Source: an uncultured Amylibacter sp. (lineage in GTDB: Bacteria; Pseudomonadota; Alphaproteobacteria; Rhodobacterales; Rhodobacteraceae). From it: a DNA stretch of 25,088 bases. The stretch spans positions 1 to 25,088 of the forward strand of contig CALLAV010000033.1 in the NCBI GenBank assembly GCA_938001995.1. Reading direction: 5' to 3'. Position numbers and translations under genes: made by a program. Below the pieces are notes generated by a model that was given only the letters and a program-made list of their open reading frames with translations, made no database searches and was not told the DNA's origin. This document shows positions 7,327-16,377 of this stretch, piece by piece (the stretch's first letter is position 1; every line of letters starts with the position of its first letter).

Positions 7327-8436
7327 GTGAAGCAATTAGACAGATATGTTCTGCGCCAGTTGGTAGGGCCGTTTCTGTTTTTCCTTGTGATCTTTGGCGG
7401 AATCTTGTGGTTGAACCAGGCGTTGCGCATCGTCGATGTTGTCATCAACAACGGCCAATCGGGCGCGGTGTTTGCCGAGTTGTCGTTTTATCTGCTGCCC
7501 AAAGTTATGGAAACGGTCGTGCCAGTCGCCGCCTTTTCCGCCGCCGTGTTCTTGACCAATCGCATGTATTCCGAAGCGGAACTGGTGGTGTTTATGGGGG
7601 TCGGTCACGGGCCTGCGAACACAACGGCCGCGTTCTTTGCCTTTGGGGCGATTTGTTTCGCGATCATGATGGCGCTGACCCATTGGATCACGCCCTTGGC
7701 ACTGGGAAAGTTTCAGGACCGACAGTATGAAATGAGCCAAGAGTATCTGACTCAATTTGTCGTGCCCGGAGAATTTGCCTCGCCCGAAGCGGGTGTCACA
7801 GTATTTTTCGGCCAAACGTCGCCAAATGGTGCACTGCGTGATGTGATCATCAATGATCGACGTGACCCATCTGTGGTGGTGACGCATACGGCGAATGAGG
7901 GGCAGATTATCAGTTCGGGTGATGTGCCAAAGCTGGTGCTGAACAAAGGTTCGATCCAGCAGTTCTATCCTGAAACCCGCACCCTTAGCACGATCCAGTT
8001 CGACGGTCTTAACTATGATTTAAGTCAGTTCGCCAAAGATGTGGGGGATCGAACCATTCGCGTGGAGGAAACCTTTACCTGGAACCTGCCGCAATCCACA
8101 GCGGGCACAGCCGCGATTGAAATTCATGATCGTATGGTGAAATCACTACTGGCGATCGTCGTGCCGGTTCTTGGAGCCATTGTGCTGTTGTCAGCGGGCT
8201 ACAGCCGCAGCGGATTTTTCCTGCGCATCGCGCTGGGTGTGGTGTTCATGGTGATGGTCAATGCGGCGCGGGGTTTTGTGCAAGGCTTTGTCGAAGATGG
8301 GGGGGCGGGCATGGCTGTGCTGTACCTGCCTGTGGTCGTCGCCTTTGTGGTCATTCTGTTTATGGTGCGCCTTGGACAAGCGCCTTGGAAATCGGGATTG
8401 CGCGGGATTTTGAACCCGAACGGGGTGCGCACATGA
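7327..8436 (+). CDS. lptF: LPS export permease LptF
   Basis: This 369-residue inner-membrane protein is one of the two permease subunits of the LptB2FG ABC transporter, which extracts LPS from the inner membrane. The pattern is typical of the LptF/LptG (YjgP/YjgQ) family: an N-terminal LDRYVLRQLVGPFLFFLVIFGGILW, helices up to about residue 130, a periplasmic beta-jellyroll domain (about 135-260), and three C-terminal helices. The GTG at 7327 is taken as the start because VKQLDRYVLRQL fits the family N-terminus and a GAGG site lies about 10 bases upstream; the open frame reaches back to 7303. The gene overlaps lptG by 4 bp (ATGA at 8433-8436). The partner ATPase lptB is not in the window. Confidence 0.93.
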   Translation: MKQLDRYVLRQLVGPFLFFLVIFGGILWLNQALRIVDVVINNGQSGAVFAELSFYLLPKVMETVVPVAAFSAAVFLTNRMYSEAELVVFMGVGHGPANTTAAFFAFGAICFAIMMALTHWITPLALGKFQDRQYEMSQEYLTQFVVPGEFASPEAGVTVFFGQTSPNGALRDVIINDRRDPSVVVTHTANEGQIISSGDVPKLVLNKGSIQQFYPETRTLSTIQFDGLNYDLSQFAKDVGDRTIRVEETFTWNLPQSTAGTAAIEIHDRMVKSLLAIVVPVLGAIVLLSAGYSRSGFFLRIALGVVFMVMVNAARGFVQGFVEDGGAGMAVLYLPVVVAFVVILFMVRLGQAPWKSGLRGILNPNGVRT

Positions 8437-9533
8437 CGCTTTATGCCTATTTTGCAAAGCGGTTCTTTGGGGCATTCCTGCGCGTCTTTGCGGCGCTGAC
8501 GCTCCTGATTTTCGTGATTGAGACGTTGGAAAACATTCGCGGCTTGTCCAAGAATGGTGTGGATTTCGGACAGTCAGCACTGCTGGCCATGTTTTCTTCG
8601 CCTGCGCTGGTGCTACAGGCGATGCCGATCATTATCATGCTGTCGGGGCTGACATTTTGTGTGGGTCTGGCGCGCAACAACGAGTTCGTTGTAACCCGTG
8701 CAGTCGGGGTTGCCGCGCTGCGTGCGATGGTGGCCCCTGCCCTGACGGCCTTTGGTTTGGGGCTGGCGACAATCCTGTTTTTGAACCCTTTGTCGGCATT
8801 TTTCACAGTGTACCACGACCAGTTAAAAGATGATTACACCAATGTATCGCGTGGGGCCGTGTCCTTTGGGGATGACGGATTTTGGCTGCGTCAAAAGGAC
8901 GAAGAAGGCCACACTGTTATTCACGCCCAAAGCGCAAACTCTCGCGGGACCAGCCTGCGCGAAGCGACGGCACTAAAGTTTGACGAAAGCGGCCAGTTGG
9001 TTACGCGGATCTTTTCGCGCACTGCGATATTGCGCGAGACGGAATGGGTGTTCACGAACGGCAAGGTCTGGTCCACCGGGCGGCGTTGGGTAAACCCCGA
9101 ACAACGGGCTGAAACATTCGAGATTTTGCGTTTTCCAACAGACATCACGCCTGCGCAGATTTTAGAAGGCTATCCCAAACCCGAAGCAGTTCCGATTTGG
9201 GATAAGATGGCGACCATTCAATCTATCGGCGATGCGGGATTTTCCACCCTGCCCCATCGCATGCATTTGAACACGGAATTGGCGCGTCCTTTGATGCTTA
9301 TGGCGATGATGATTATTGGGGCCGCGTTTACGCTTCAAACCTCGCGTATGGGGAACATGGGCGTTTCGGTGTTTATTGCTCTAATTTGTGGTTTTTCGCT
9401 CTACTTCCTACAAAATCTTGCTATGACTCTGGGAGAAGCGGGAGAGATTCCCGTTTTCGCGGCGGCATGGGCGCCACCGCTTGCTGCTTTACTTTTTGCC
9501 GTGGGGCTGTTCCTCAGATTTGAGGACGGATAG
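8433..9533 (+). CDS. lptG: LPS export permease LptG
   Basis: This 366-residue inner-membrane protein is the second permease subunit of LptB2FG. It begins MTLYAYFAKRFFGAFLRVFAALTLLIFVIETLE and has the family arrangement: three N-terminal helices, a periplasmic jellyroll domain (about residues 130-265) and three C-terminal helices. The region after helix 2 (FCVGLARNNEFVVTRAVGVAALR) is the coupling-helix area that contacts LptB. The start ATG 8433 overlaps lptF, and only three bases separate its stop from the lptD start, so expression is surely shared. The earlier in-frame start at 8385 would overlap lptF by more than 50 bp and is rejected. Confidence 0.93.
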   Translation: MTLYAYFAKRFFGAFLRVFAALTLLIFVIETLENIRGLSKNGVDFGQSALLAMFSSPALVLQAMPIIIMLSGLTFCVGLARNNEFVVTRAVGVAALRAMVAPALTAFGLGLATILFLNPLSAFFTVYHDQLKDDYTNVSRGAVSFGDDGFWLRQKDEEGHTVIHAQSANSRGTSLREATALKFDESGQLVTRIFSRTAILRETEWVFTNGKVWSTGRRWVNPEQRAETFEILRFPTDITPAQILEGYPKPEAVPIWDKMATIQSIGDAGFSTLPHRMHLNTELARPLMLMAMMIIGAAFTLQTSRMGNMGVSVFIALICGFSLYFLQNLAMTLGEAGEIPVFAAAWAPPLAALLFAVGLFLRFEDG

Positions 9534-9536
9534 AAT

Positions 9537-11699
9537 ATGATCCAATGGGCAACGCGATGTCTGTTTGTGTGTTTGGTAAGCCTGCTGGTTTTGCCACTGC
9601 ACGCTGCGTTTGTGCAGGCCCAATCCACAGTCACACCAGAAAACAGCCCGATTTCCTTGGTGGCCGACAGCGTTCAATTTGACCCGAAAACCGGCGTGCT
9701 TATTGCCCAAGGCAATGTGCAGGTTTTTCGCGGCGGTCAGGTTCTGGCAACGGACCGTGTCGTCTATGACCAAAAGAACGGCGTCTTGTCCGTGCCAGGC
9801 CCCCTTACGCTGACCGACGGCGATGTGGTGACACGGGCTCAAGGAGCAGAACTAGACACCGATCTGCGCAATGGGTTGATCAAAGGGGCGGAGTTGCTGA
9901 TCCAGCAGCAGTTGCAACTGGTTAGCCAACAAATGCACCGCCAAGACGGCAAGTTCAAAGTGCTCGACAAAGTCGTCGCGACCAGTTGTTTGGTCTGTAA
10001 AGACAACCCGACCCCGTTCTGGCAAATTCGCGCGCGCCGCGTGATCCATGACGAAGAAGCGCGCCGTCTGTATTTCGAAAACGCAACTGTGGATGTGTTG
10101 GGTGTTCCGATCTTCTATGCGCCGAACCTGCGTGTGCCTGATCCTTCGGTGCGCCGTGCCACAGGCTTTTTGGTTCCAAAATTCACGCAATCCAACACGC
10201 TCGGCTATGGGATCGAAGTTCCCTATTATTGGACTCTTGGCGATCATGCCGATCTTACGCTGACCGCGCGGGCCTATACGAAAGACAGCTTCCTGCTGAA
10301 CCCTGAATACCGCCGCGAGATGAAACGAGGCAGATTTGAAATCGACGGGTATTTCACGCTGGCGGATTCTCTGACCAAAAGAAACAACCGCTCTGCTCTG
10401 ATTGCAACGGGTCTGTTCCAGCTTGAACGCGAGATAGAGCTGGAGTTCGGCATCGACCTGTCATCGGACAAGTCGTTTCGCGATGACTATGGCATTGGGA
10501 TAGAAGACCAAGACCGCCTGACGTCCTTCATCACCTTCCGCCGCACGCGCAAGAATACCTTCATCAGCCTGTCCGCTTCGGCCATCCAAAGTTTACGGGC
10601 CGTGGAAATCGACCAAGAAATTCCGCTGGTCCTGCCCGAAATCTATGCTCGCAAAACATGGGAAGAGACGCTCTTTGGCGGCAAAATTGGCCTCACAGGG
10701 CAATCTGTGACCCTACTGCGTGAAGACGACAGCGAGTTTTCTCGGTTTGGCGTGGTGGCCGATTGGCAAAAAGATTGGACCCTGCGAAACGGTTTGATCG
10801 TTGGCGCTTATACGGGCGTCGCCGCAAGTTCCTATTACACGCAAGGCATCACGGGCGCGACCGACGGTTCTGTGACTGAAGTGGTTCCAACCGCCGCCAT
10901 CGATCTGCGCTGGCCCCTGTCGCGCCAGAACGGACGGGTGACCCATGTGATTGAACCGCGCATTCAACTGGTTTGGTCCCCAAAAGACGCCCGCTCCAAT
11001 TTCAACGAAGACAGCGTGCAGGTCGAATTTGAAGAAACCAACCTGTTTTCTATCAATCGGTTCCCTGGATTTGACGCATCCGAACGCGGATTGCGCGCAA
11101 ACATCGGTGTTTCCTACACGCGGTATGATCCGCTCGGTTGGACATACGGCCTGACGTTGGGACGGGTCTTGCGCCCTGATGATCTGAACCAGTTTGGTGC
11201 GGGCACAGGGCTTGATGGCACCAACTCGGACTACGTCAGCGCGATCAACATATCCTATAACGAAAAGCTAAATTTCACCAACCGAACCCTATTTGACGAC
11301 GAGTTTAACGTTGGCAAAAACGAGATGCAGTTGGACATGAACTTTGATCGGTTTTCAACGCAAGCATCCTATGTCTGGCTGGAACAGGACGTGGTGGCAG
11401 GGGCCAGCGACCGAACGCACGAGGCCTCTCTTGGGATGCAGTACCGTTACGATGACTATTGGACGTTTTCGGGCAAGTGGCGTCAAAACCTTGAAACGGG
11501 TCATTCCACCAGTGGTGAATTCGGCGTGCGCTATGAAAACGAATGCGTGGCTGTGAACCTTTCTTACTCGCTTCAATTTGAAGGGTCTGGTATTGTGCGC
11601 CCAACGCGAGAGCTGGGATTAACAGTTGAATTGGCTGGTCTGGGCAATAAAAAGCGAAACAAGAAATACGCGCACAGATGCGCGGGATTAAACGGGTAG
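9537..11699 (+). CDS. lptD: LPS-assembly outer-membrane protein LptD
   Basis: This 720-residue protein is the outer-membrane translocon that inserts LPS into the outer leaflet with the lipoprotein LptE. It has an N-terminal signal peptide (MIQWATRCLFVCLVSLL, cut near AFVQA), an LptA-like periplasmic domain with ADSVQFDPKTGVLIAQGNVQV (about 40-150), and a long C-terminal beta-barrel with alternating aromatic and polar residues. Four mature-protein cysteines are visible: Cys151 and Cys154 in SCLVC, then Cys670 and Cys715. This is the two-pair layout that forms inter-domain disulfides in E. coli LptD, which need periplasmic oxidation. The gene is followed directly by surA, whose product helps fold barrels of this kind. 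Confidence 0.95.
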   Translation: MIQWATRCLFVCLVSLLVLPLHAAFVQAQSTVTPENSPISLVADSVQFDPKTGVLIAQGNVQVFRGGQVLATDRVVYDQKNGVLSVPGPLTLTDGDVVTRAQGAELDTDLRNGLIKGAELLIQQQLQLVSQQMHRQDGKFKVLDKVVATSCLVCKDNPTPFWQIRARRVIHDEEARRLYFENATVDVLGVPIFYAPNLRVPDPSVRRATGFLVPKFTQSNTLGYGIEVPYYWTLGDHADLTLTARAYTKDSFLLNPEYRREMKRGRFEIDGYFTLADSLTKRNNRSALIATGLFQLEREIELEFGIDLSSDKSFRDDYGIGIEDQDRLTSFITFRRTRKNTFISLSASAIQSLRAVEIDQEIPLVLPEIYARKTWEETLFGGKIGLTGQSVTLLREDDSEFSRFGVVADWQKDWTLRNGLIVGAYTGVAASSYYTQGITGATDGSVTEVVPTAAIDLRWPLSRQNGRVTHVIEPRIQLVWSPKDARSNFNEDSVQVEFEETNLFSINRFPGFDASERGLRANIGVSYTRYDPLGWTYGLTLGRVLRPDDLNQFGAGTGLDGTNSDYVSAINISYNEKLNFTNRTLFDDEFNVGKNEMQLDMNFDRFSTQASYVWLEQDVVAGASDRTHEASLGMQYRYDDYWTFSGKWRQNLETGHSTSGEFGVRYENECVAVNLSYSLQFEGSGIVRPTRELGLTVELAGLGNKKRNKKYAHRCAGLNG

Positions 11700-11703
11700 T
11701 CGG

Positions 11704-12927
11704 GTGAGCGATATGAAAGCAGTTATTTTCGCAGTGGCAACAGCAGCAATGGCTTGGTCTGTTCCAGCAGAGGCGCAACGCCAGAACCCTTATGCTGTGG
11801 CCATTCGGGTCAACGATCGCGTTGTGACAAACTTTGAAGTATCCCAGCGCGTTCTGTTGCTGCGTGCCTTTGGCACCACGGGTAATCTGGATAAAACCGC
11901 GCGTGAACAATTGGTCGAGGATCGCTTGCGCCTGCAAGCGGCGGCCCAAGCAGGGTTGACCGTCACCGAAGAAGAGGTTGACGCTGGCGTCGCAGAATTT
12001 GCAAGTCGTGCGAACCTGACGGGCGAGCAGCTTTATCAATACGTCGCGCAACGGGGCGCTGCCAAAGAAAGCATGCAGGATTTCGTGCGTGCGGGTCTGT
12101 TGTGGCGCAATCTGGTGCAGGCCCGTTTTGGCGGCCGTGCCAATGTGTCAGACGACGAAATTGACACGACGCTGAACCTGATTGCAGGGCAAAAGCAACA
12201 ATCCATTTTGTTTTCAGAAATCCGCCTGCCATTAAACCAGCGCGGCGATGAAAAAACGCTGGAATTGGCGGAACAGCTGTCCAACTCGATCAAGACAGAA
12301 GGCGCGTTTGCCGCTGCTGCACGGCGCTATTCACGCGCACCTTCGCGCGCGCGTTCTGGGCGTTTGGACTGGTTGCCCGTATCCCAATTGCCTGCGTCTT
12401 TGGCAGGTCAAATCATGGCACTGCAACCGGGTGAAGTGACCGCCCCCATCACGCTTGGACCGACAGTTGGCCTGTTCCAACTGCGCGGCGTGCGCGAAGA
12501 TCGCAATGCGGATCAAGGGCCTGTCACAGTCAGCTATGTGACCGCAAATGTACCCGGAGAACCAGGTTCGGAAAAGCTTGTGGCTGCGGCAACCAAGCTG
12601 ATCAATGACGTGGACACCTGCGATGATCTGCGCGCGCAATCCGAACGCTTTGGCCCTGTTCCTGGTCACACAGATCACACCGCCGAAGTGGGCGACGTGC
12701 CATCAGTCGTTGCCGTAGAACTTGCAGGTTTGGACCGCCACGAGGCATCCTATTACACAAACTCCGCAGGGACATTGACCGTTGTCATGCTCTGTGATCG
12801 TTTGCGCGAACTGCCCGAAGGCGCGCGTGAAAACATTCGCAACGGACTGTTTAACCAACGCATCGGCGGATTTGGCCAAGGCTACCTTGAAGAACTAAAA
12901 GCCGACGCGGTTGTTGAATACAAATGA
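11704..12927 (+). CDS. surA: Periplasmic peptidyl-prolyl isomerase / chaperone SurA
   Basis: This 407-residue exported protein has a signal peptide (cut near AEAQRQNPY), an N-terminal helical chaperone domain (about 30-160), and one parvulin-type PPIase domain (about 165-265: ILFSEIRLPL, FAAAARRYSRAPSRARSGRLDWLPVSQLP, LQPGEVTAPITLGPTVGLFQLRG). A divergent C-terminal region follows, so only one recognisable parvulin domain is present instead of the two in E. coli SurA. It escorts unfolded outer-membrane proteins through the periplasm. I give the GTG at 11704; an in-frame ATG at 11713 is equally possible and leaves the signal peptide intact. The stop overlaps pdxA by 4 bp. Confidence 0.88.
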   Translation: MSDMKAVIFAVATAAMAWSVPAEAQRQNPYAVAIRVNDRVVTNFEVSQRVLLLRAFGTTGNLDKTAREQLVEDRLRLQAAAQAGLTVTEEEVDAGVAEFASRANLTGEQLYQYVAQRGAAKESMQDFVRAGLLWRNLVQARFGGRANVSDDEIDTTLNLIAGQKQQSILFSEIRLPLNQRGDEKTLELAEQLSNSIKTEGAFAAAARRYSRAPSRARSGRLDWLPVSQLPASLAGQIMALQPGEVTAPITLGPTVGLFQLRGVREDRNADQGPVTVSYVTANVPGEPGSEKLVAAATKLINDVDTCDDLRAQSERFGPVPGHTDHTAEVGDVPSVVAVELAGLDRHEASYYTNSAGTLTVVMLCDRLRELPEGARENIRNGLFNQRIGGFGQGYLEELKADAVVEYK

Positions 12928-13895
12928 CACTGCCTATCGCCCTCACATGCGGTGATCCCGCGGGTGTGGGGCCAGAAATTGCCGCCAAAGCCAATAAGGC
13001 TTTGCAAGGCGAGCTATCCTTCTTTGTGATCGGGGATCGTCGTCACTTCCCAAATTGCGTTGAGATTTCTGATCCACGTGACGCTGCGGATGCAAACGGC
13101 TTGCCTTTGCTGCACATGAATTTCGCCGCCCCCGCGCTGGCTGGCTCCCCTGATCACGCAAACGCTGCGGGGGTGATTGCGTCGATTGAAACGGCGGTTG
13201 CCTTGGCGCAGGCAGGACAAGCAAGCGCCGTTTGCACCCTTCCCATTAGCAAACAGGTCTTGATCGAAGGCGCAGGCTTTGCGCATCCTGGTCACACAGA
13301 GTTTTTGGCCGAACTGGGCGGGGTTGAGACATCTGTGATGATGCTTACCGCGCCTGAATTGTTCGTTGTGCCCGTGACAATCCACATCGCGCTTGAAGAC
13401 GTGAAAACCACGCTGACAGCCGCACTTTTAGAGAAAACCTTGCGCATCACCCGCGATGCCTTGGTGCGGGATTTCGGATTGGCCGCGCCGCGGATTGCTG
13501 TGGCGGGATTGAACCCGCACGCGGGCGAAGGCGGATTGATGGGCCGCGAAGAGATTGACTTGATCACGCCTGTGCTGGACGACTTGCGCAGCCAAGGGTT
13601 TGATATCGCCGGGCCTTTGCCTGCGGATACGATGTTTCATCCCCCTGCCCGCGCAAAATACGATGTGGCGGTCTGCATGTACCACGATCAAGCGCTTATC
13701 CCGATCAAAACCCTGAACTTTTCGGCGGGGGTGAACGTAACACTTGGTCTGCCGTTTATCCGCACCTCACCTGATCATGGCACAGCATTCGACATTGCGG
13801 GCAAAGGCGTGGCCGACGCTACCAGCCTGATCGAGGCGCTGCGCCGCGCACGCGACATGGCAACAGCACGGGCGGCATTCGATGGCAAGCATTGA
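12924..13895 (+). CDS. pdxA: 4-hydroxythreonine-4-phosphate dehydrogenase
   Basis: This 323-residue cytosolic enzyme oxidises 4-phosphohydroxy-L-threonine in the DXP-dependent pathway to pyridoxal 5'-phosphate. Family signatures are the N-terminal [16 protein letters not shown], the GHTEFLAEL motif with a metal-binding histidine, [31 protein letters not shown], and the C-terminal [16 protein letters not shown]. The length is normal. It overlaps surA by 4 bp and rsmA by 14 bp. The order surA-pdxA-rsmA matches the E. coli operon. The PLP-dependent HemA and aspartate aminotransferase encoded elsewhere in the window would use its end product, although no regulatory link is visible. Confidence 0.96.
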   Translation: MTLPIALTCGDPAGVGPEIAAKANKALQGELSFFVIGDRRHFPNCVEISDPRDAADANGLPLLHMNFAAPALAGSPDHANAAGVIASIETAVALAQAGQASAVCTLPISKQVLIEGAGFAHPGHTEFLAELGGVETSVMMLTAPELFVVPVTIHIALEDVKTTLTAALLEKTLRITRDALVRDFGLAAPRIAVAGLNPHAGEGGLMGREEIDLITPVLDDLRSQGFDIAGPLPADTMFHPPARAKYDVAVCMYHDQALIPIKTLNFSAGVNVTLGLPFIRTSPDHGTAFDIAGKGVADATSLIEALRRARDMATARAAFDGKH

Positions 13896-14721
13896 CGGGC
13901 TACCGCCGCTGCGCGAGGTGATCAACACGCACGAGCTGTTCGCGAAAAAGGCGCTGGGGCAGAACTTCTTGCTGGATCTAAACCTGACGAGCAAAATTGC
14001 GCGACAGGCGGGTGATTTGGCCAACAGCGATGTGCTGGAAGTTGGGCCCGGCCCCGGAGGATTAACACGTGCGTTGCTGCATGAAGGCGCGCGACGGGTT
14101 GTGGCGATTGAGCAGGATGAACGCTGCTTGCCCGCACTGGCAGAGGTGTCTGCGCATTACGGTGACAAGTTGGAGGTGTTACAGGGCGATGCGCTGAAGA
14201 TTGATCCCTTGGCGCATCTAAGCGCGCCCATTCGGATCGTGTCAAACCTGCCTTACAACGTCGGGACCGAGTTGTTGACCCGCTGGCTGTCCCCCCCTGA
14301 ATGGCCGCCATTTTGGCAAAGCCTGACGCTGATGTTTCAAAAAGAAGTGGCACAACGCATAGTCGCGCAGCCTCGGACCAAGGCTTATGGGCGGCTGTCT
14401 ATTCTGGCGCAATGGCGATGCGAGGCGCGGATTGTGATGGAAATTCCCCCCGCAGCGTTCACGCCGCCCCCAAAGGTGACATCTGCGGTGGTGCATCTGG
14501 AACGGTTGGACCAGCCACGGTTTCAGGCGGACGCCAAAACGTTAAGCCGTGTTGTGGCGCAGGCGTTTAATCAACGTCGCAAGATGCTGCGCGCCAGCCT
14601 GAAGGGGATTGCGCCTGATCTAGAGGATCGGTTGCTGGCAGCGGATATCAAACCAACCCAACGGGCCGAAGAAATCGGGCTGGAGCAGTTTTGCAAGCTG
14701 AGTGAACTGATCGGGAAGTAG
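13882..14721 (+). CDS. rsmA: 16S rRNA dimethyladenosine methyltransferase RsmA (KsgA)
   Basis: This 279-residue enzyme uses S-adenosylmethionine to dimethylate two adjacent adenines in helix 45 near the 3' end of 16S rRNA, a late check in small-subunit assembly. The family N-terminus [12 protein letters not shown] (about 22-33), the SAM-binding loop [10 protein letters not shown] (about 53-62), and the catalytic NLPYN (122-126) are all present, followed by the basic C-terminal domain with [14 protein letters not shown]. It starts inside pdxA (14-bp overlap). Its stop codon is only 2 bp from the stop codon of the convergent DUF4167 gene, with no terminator visible between them. Confidence 0.96.
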   Translation: MASIDGLPPLREVINTHELFAKKALGQNFLLDLNLTSKIARQAGDLANSDVLEVGPGPGGLTRALLHEGARRVVAIEQDERCLPALAEVSAHYGDKLEVLQGDALKIDPLAHLSAPIRIVSNLPYNVGTELLTRWLSPPEWPPFWQSLTLMFQKEVAQRIVAQPRTKAYGRLSILAQWRCEARIVMEIPPAAFTPPPKVTSAVVHLERLDQPRFQADAKTLSRVVAQAFNQRRKMLRASLKGIAPDLEDRLLAADIKPTQRAEEIGLEQFCKLSELIGK

Positions 14722-14723
14722 GG

Positions 14724-15335
14724 TTATTCCGCCGCTTCTGGTGCGTCGCCTGCGTTTTCAACAGCTTCTGCCACGATGTCGGCAGGGCTTGCCACTTTGG
14801 GCTTGGCGGGGCGCTTGCGTGGTGCGGGCTTTTTCGCAGCTTTTGCAGGTTTGCTTTCAGGCGTATCCACCAGATTGCTGTCGTCTTGGGACGCGGGAAA
14901 CACATCAGCGTCCGCAGGGATCGACGGTTGTTCACCAGACGCATCAATCGGAACCTGCTTTGGCTGATTATTCTGCTGCTGGTTATTTTGGTTCGGCTGA
15001 TTGTTTTGGGTGTTGTGACTTTGTTGGTTTTGCTGGCGCTGCGCGTCTTGTTGTTCACGGCGTGCATCAATTTCACGCTGCGCATCGCCAAGTAAGCGCA
15101 CGTAATGTTCGGCGTGCTGCAAGAAATTCTCATGGGCCACACGGTCGCCAGACAGTTGCGCATCACGGGCCAGCGTTTGGTATTTATCGATGATTTGCTG
15201 GGGCGTGCCACGCACCTTGCCTTCTGGACCAGAACTGTCAAATACGCGATTCACCACGTTCGCAGGGTTATTGTTGCTATTATTATTGCGATTGCGGTTT
15301 TTATTCCGCGAACGGGATTTGTTTGAAGATCTCAT
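14724..15335 (-). CDS. DUF4167 protein with an Asn/Gln-rich low-complexity region
   Basis: This is a 203-residue protein of unknown function. It has four parts: a very basic, Asn/Arg-rich start (SRNKNRNRNNNSNNN), a conserved folded core (GPEGKVRGTPQQIIDKYQTLARDAQLSGDRVAHENFLQHAEHYVRLL, about 36-83) that defines DUF4167, an Asn/Gln-rich stretch (about 93-125), and an acidic then Lys/Ala/Pro-rich tail. The core ends in a charged helix. The N-terminal composition suggests nucleic-acid or ribosome binding, which is inference only. The gene lies downstream of prfA-prmC on the same strand, a neighbourhood common in alphaproteobacteria, but has a 205-bp leader with its own probable promoter. Confidence 0.85.
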   Translation of the reverse strand: MRSSNKSRSRNKNRNRNNNSNNNPANVVNRVFDSSGPEGKVRGTPQQIIDKYQTLARDAQLSGDRVAHENFLQHAEHYVRLLGDAQREIDARREQQDAQRQQNQQSHNTQNNQPNQNNQQQNNQPKQVPIDASGEQPSIPADADVFPASQDDSNLVDTPESKPAKAAKKPAPRKRPAKPKVASPADIVAEAVENAGDAPEAAE

Positions 15336-15370
15336 GTGATCTGTGAACCTTTGTGTTTTTAGATTTTTGG

Positions 15371-15385
15371 GGTCTTAACAAGACC
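15371..15385. repeat. Small hairpin in the DUF4167 leader
   Basis: GGTCTT (15371-15376) and AAGACC (15380-15385) form a 6-bp perfect stem with a 3-base loop, 35 bases upstream of the DUF4167 start and downstream of its probable promoter. It would lie in the 5' UTR. There is no long U-tract, so it is not an obvious attenuator. Its role is unknown. Confidence 0.35.
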
Positions 15386-15454
15386 GAAAGTCCAGATGCC
15401 TAATTGGATGCTTGAGGATGAGAACACGATTTGTTCCATCATCCGTGCGTGTAA

Positions 15455-15482
15455 ATTACTATGTCATCATAGGCTATGACAA
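15455..15482 (-). promoter_or_regulatory. Probable DUF4167 promoter with an embedded inverted repeat
   Basis: On the minus strand, TTGTCA (plus 15477-15482) is a good -35 box. It is followed after 16 bases by AGTAAT (plus 15455-15460), a fair -10 box. The -35 and spacer contain a 6-bp inverted repeat, TGTCAT (15462-15467) and ATGACA (15476-15481), which could be an operator. The surrounding DNA is markedly AT-rich compared with the coding sequence. The rest of the 205-bp gap (15336-15540) shows no open reading frame and no clear prmC terminator. Confidence 0.45.
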
Positions 15483-15540
15483 CCCATAATACGTTAATAT
15501 TGGCTTATTTAACAAGTTTATCGTTTTTTTCGGCGGCGTT

Positions 15541-16377
15541 TCACGCATTTACGGCCACAATCCGCGCATGCCCACCCAGATCTGCATGCACCGTCACGGG
15601 ACCGATTCCTGTGGCGGCAAAGATTTCTTGCACCTCGGGCCCTTGATCTTTGCCAATTTCAAAGAAGGCGCGGCCTTGCGGGGCTAGGAATTTAGCCAAA
15701 TCACGGGCGATTGTGCGATACGCAGACAGCCCATCACCGCCCGGTGTCAGCGCAAGATGGGGCTCATGATCGCGCACATCTGGGGCCAGCGCGGTCATCT
15801 CGGCCTCTGTGATGTAGGGTGGGTTGCTGACGATCAGGTCGAATTGACCGCTCAATGCGCTGAACCAGTTTGATATTTGCAAGGTAGCACGGTCGGCCAC
15901 GCCAATACTGTCTGCATTCTGTGCCGCAATTTTCAACGCCGCTTCAGAGATATCCGTTCCTGTTCCCCGCACCTCTGGCAGATCGGCGAGCAAGGATAAA
16001 AGAATGCAGCCCGACCCCGTACCAAGATCAAGAACCGTGTTCAGTTTCGGACCCTGTAACGCCAGTTCAACCAGCGTTTCCGTTTCGGGCCGCGGATCGA
16101 GCACATCGGGCGTCACGCGAAATTCATGCTTCCAAAACGCCCGTTTGCCCGTGATATGGGAAATCGGCGTATGCGCGGCGCGGCGGTGGATTGTGTGTTC
16201 GAACTGGGCCACCTGTTGCGGGGTCAACATGCGCGACAATTCCACCGTAAGACGGTCAGTCGGCACACCAAGTGTATGTGCCATCAGGATGCGCGCATCT
16301 CGCGCGGCGCTGTCCCCTATGGCTGCGGTCAGGAGCTTGGTTCCGCTGCGTAGCACCATAGAAGCAGTCTGGATCAT
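15541..16377 (-). CDS. prmC: Release-factor glutamine N5-methyltransferase
   Basis: This 278-residue cytosolic enzyme methylates the glutamine of the GGQ motif of release factors 1 and 2, using S-adenosylmethionine. The N-terminal helical domain (about 1-80) precedes a Rossmann-type methyltransferase domain. The hinge [14 protein letters not shown], the SAM loop [20 protein letters not shown], and the catalytic SNPPY (Asn185 to Tyr188) are all intact. Its start ATG overlaps the prfA stop by 4 bp, so enzyme and substrate are made from one coupled message. The frame ends at 15541 close to an AT-rich stretch. Confidence 0.96.
   Translation of the reverse strand: MIQTASMVLRSGTKLLTAAIGDSAARDARILMAHTLGVPTDRLTVELSRMLTPQQVAQFEHTIHRRAAHTPISHITGKRAFWKHEFRVTPDVLDPRPETETLVELALQGPKLNTVLDLGTGSGCILLSLLADLPEVRGTGTDISEAALKIAAQNADSIGVADRATLQISNWFSALSGQFDLIVSNPPYITEAEMTALAPDVRDHEPHLALTPGGDGLSAYRTIARDLAKFLAPQGRAFFEIGKDQGPEVQEIFAATGIGPVTVHADLGGHARIVAVNA

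Noticed and set aside
11305..12051. 248-codon minus-strand reading frame across the lptD-surA junction
   Set aside because: Antisense to two well-supported genes and rich in Cys, His and Arg in the way of shadow frames. No motif was recognised.
14719..14726. A terminator between the convergent rsmA and DUF4167 genes
   Set aside because: The stop codons are only 2 bp apart and no hairpin with a T-run is present around them.
14648..15241. 197-codon minus-strand reading frame overlapping DUF4167
   Set aside because: Same strand but a different frame from DUF4167. It is Ser/Thr/Lys/Arg-rich because of the repetitive DUF4167 codons, and it extends into rsmA.
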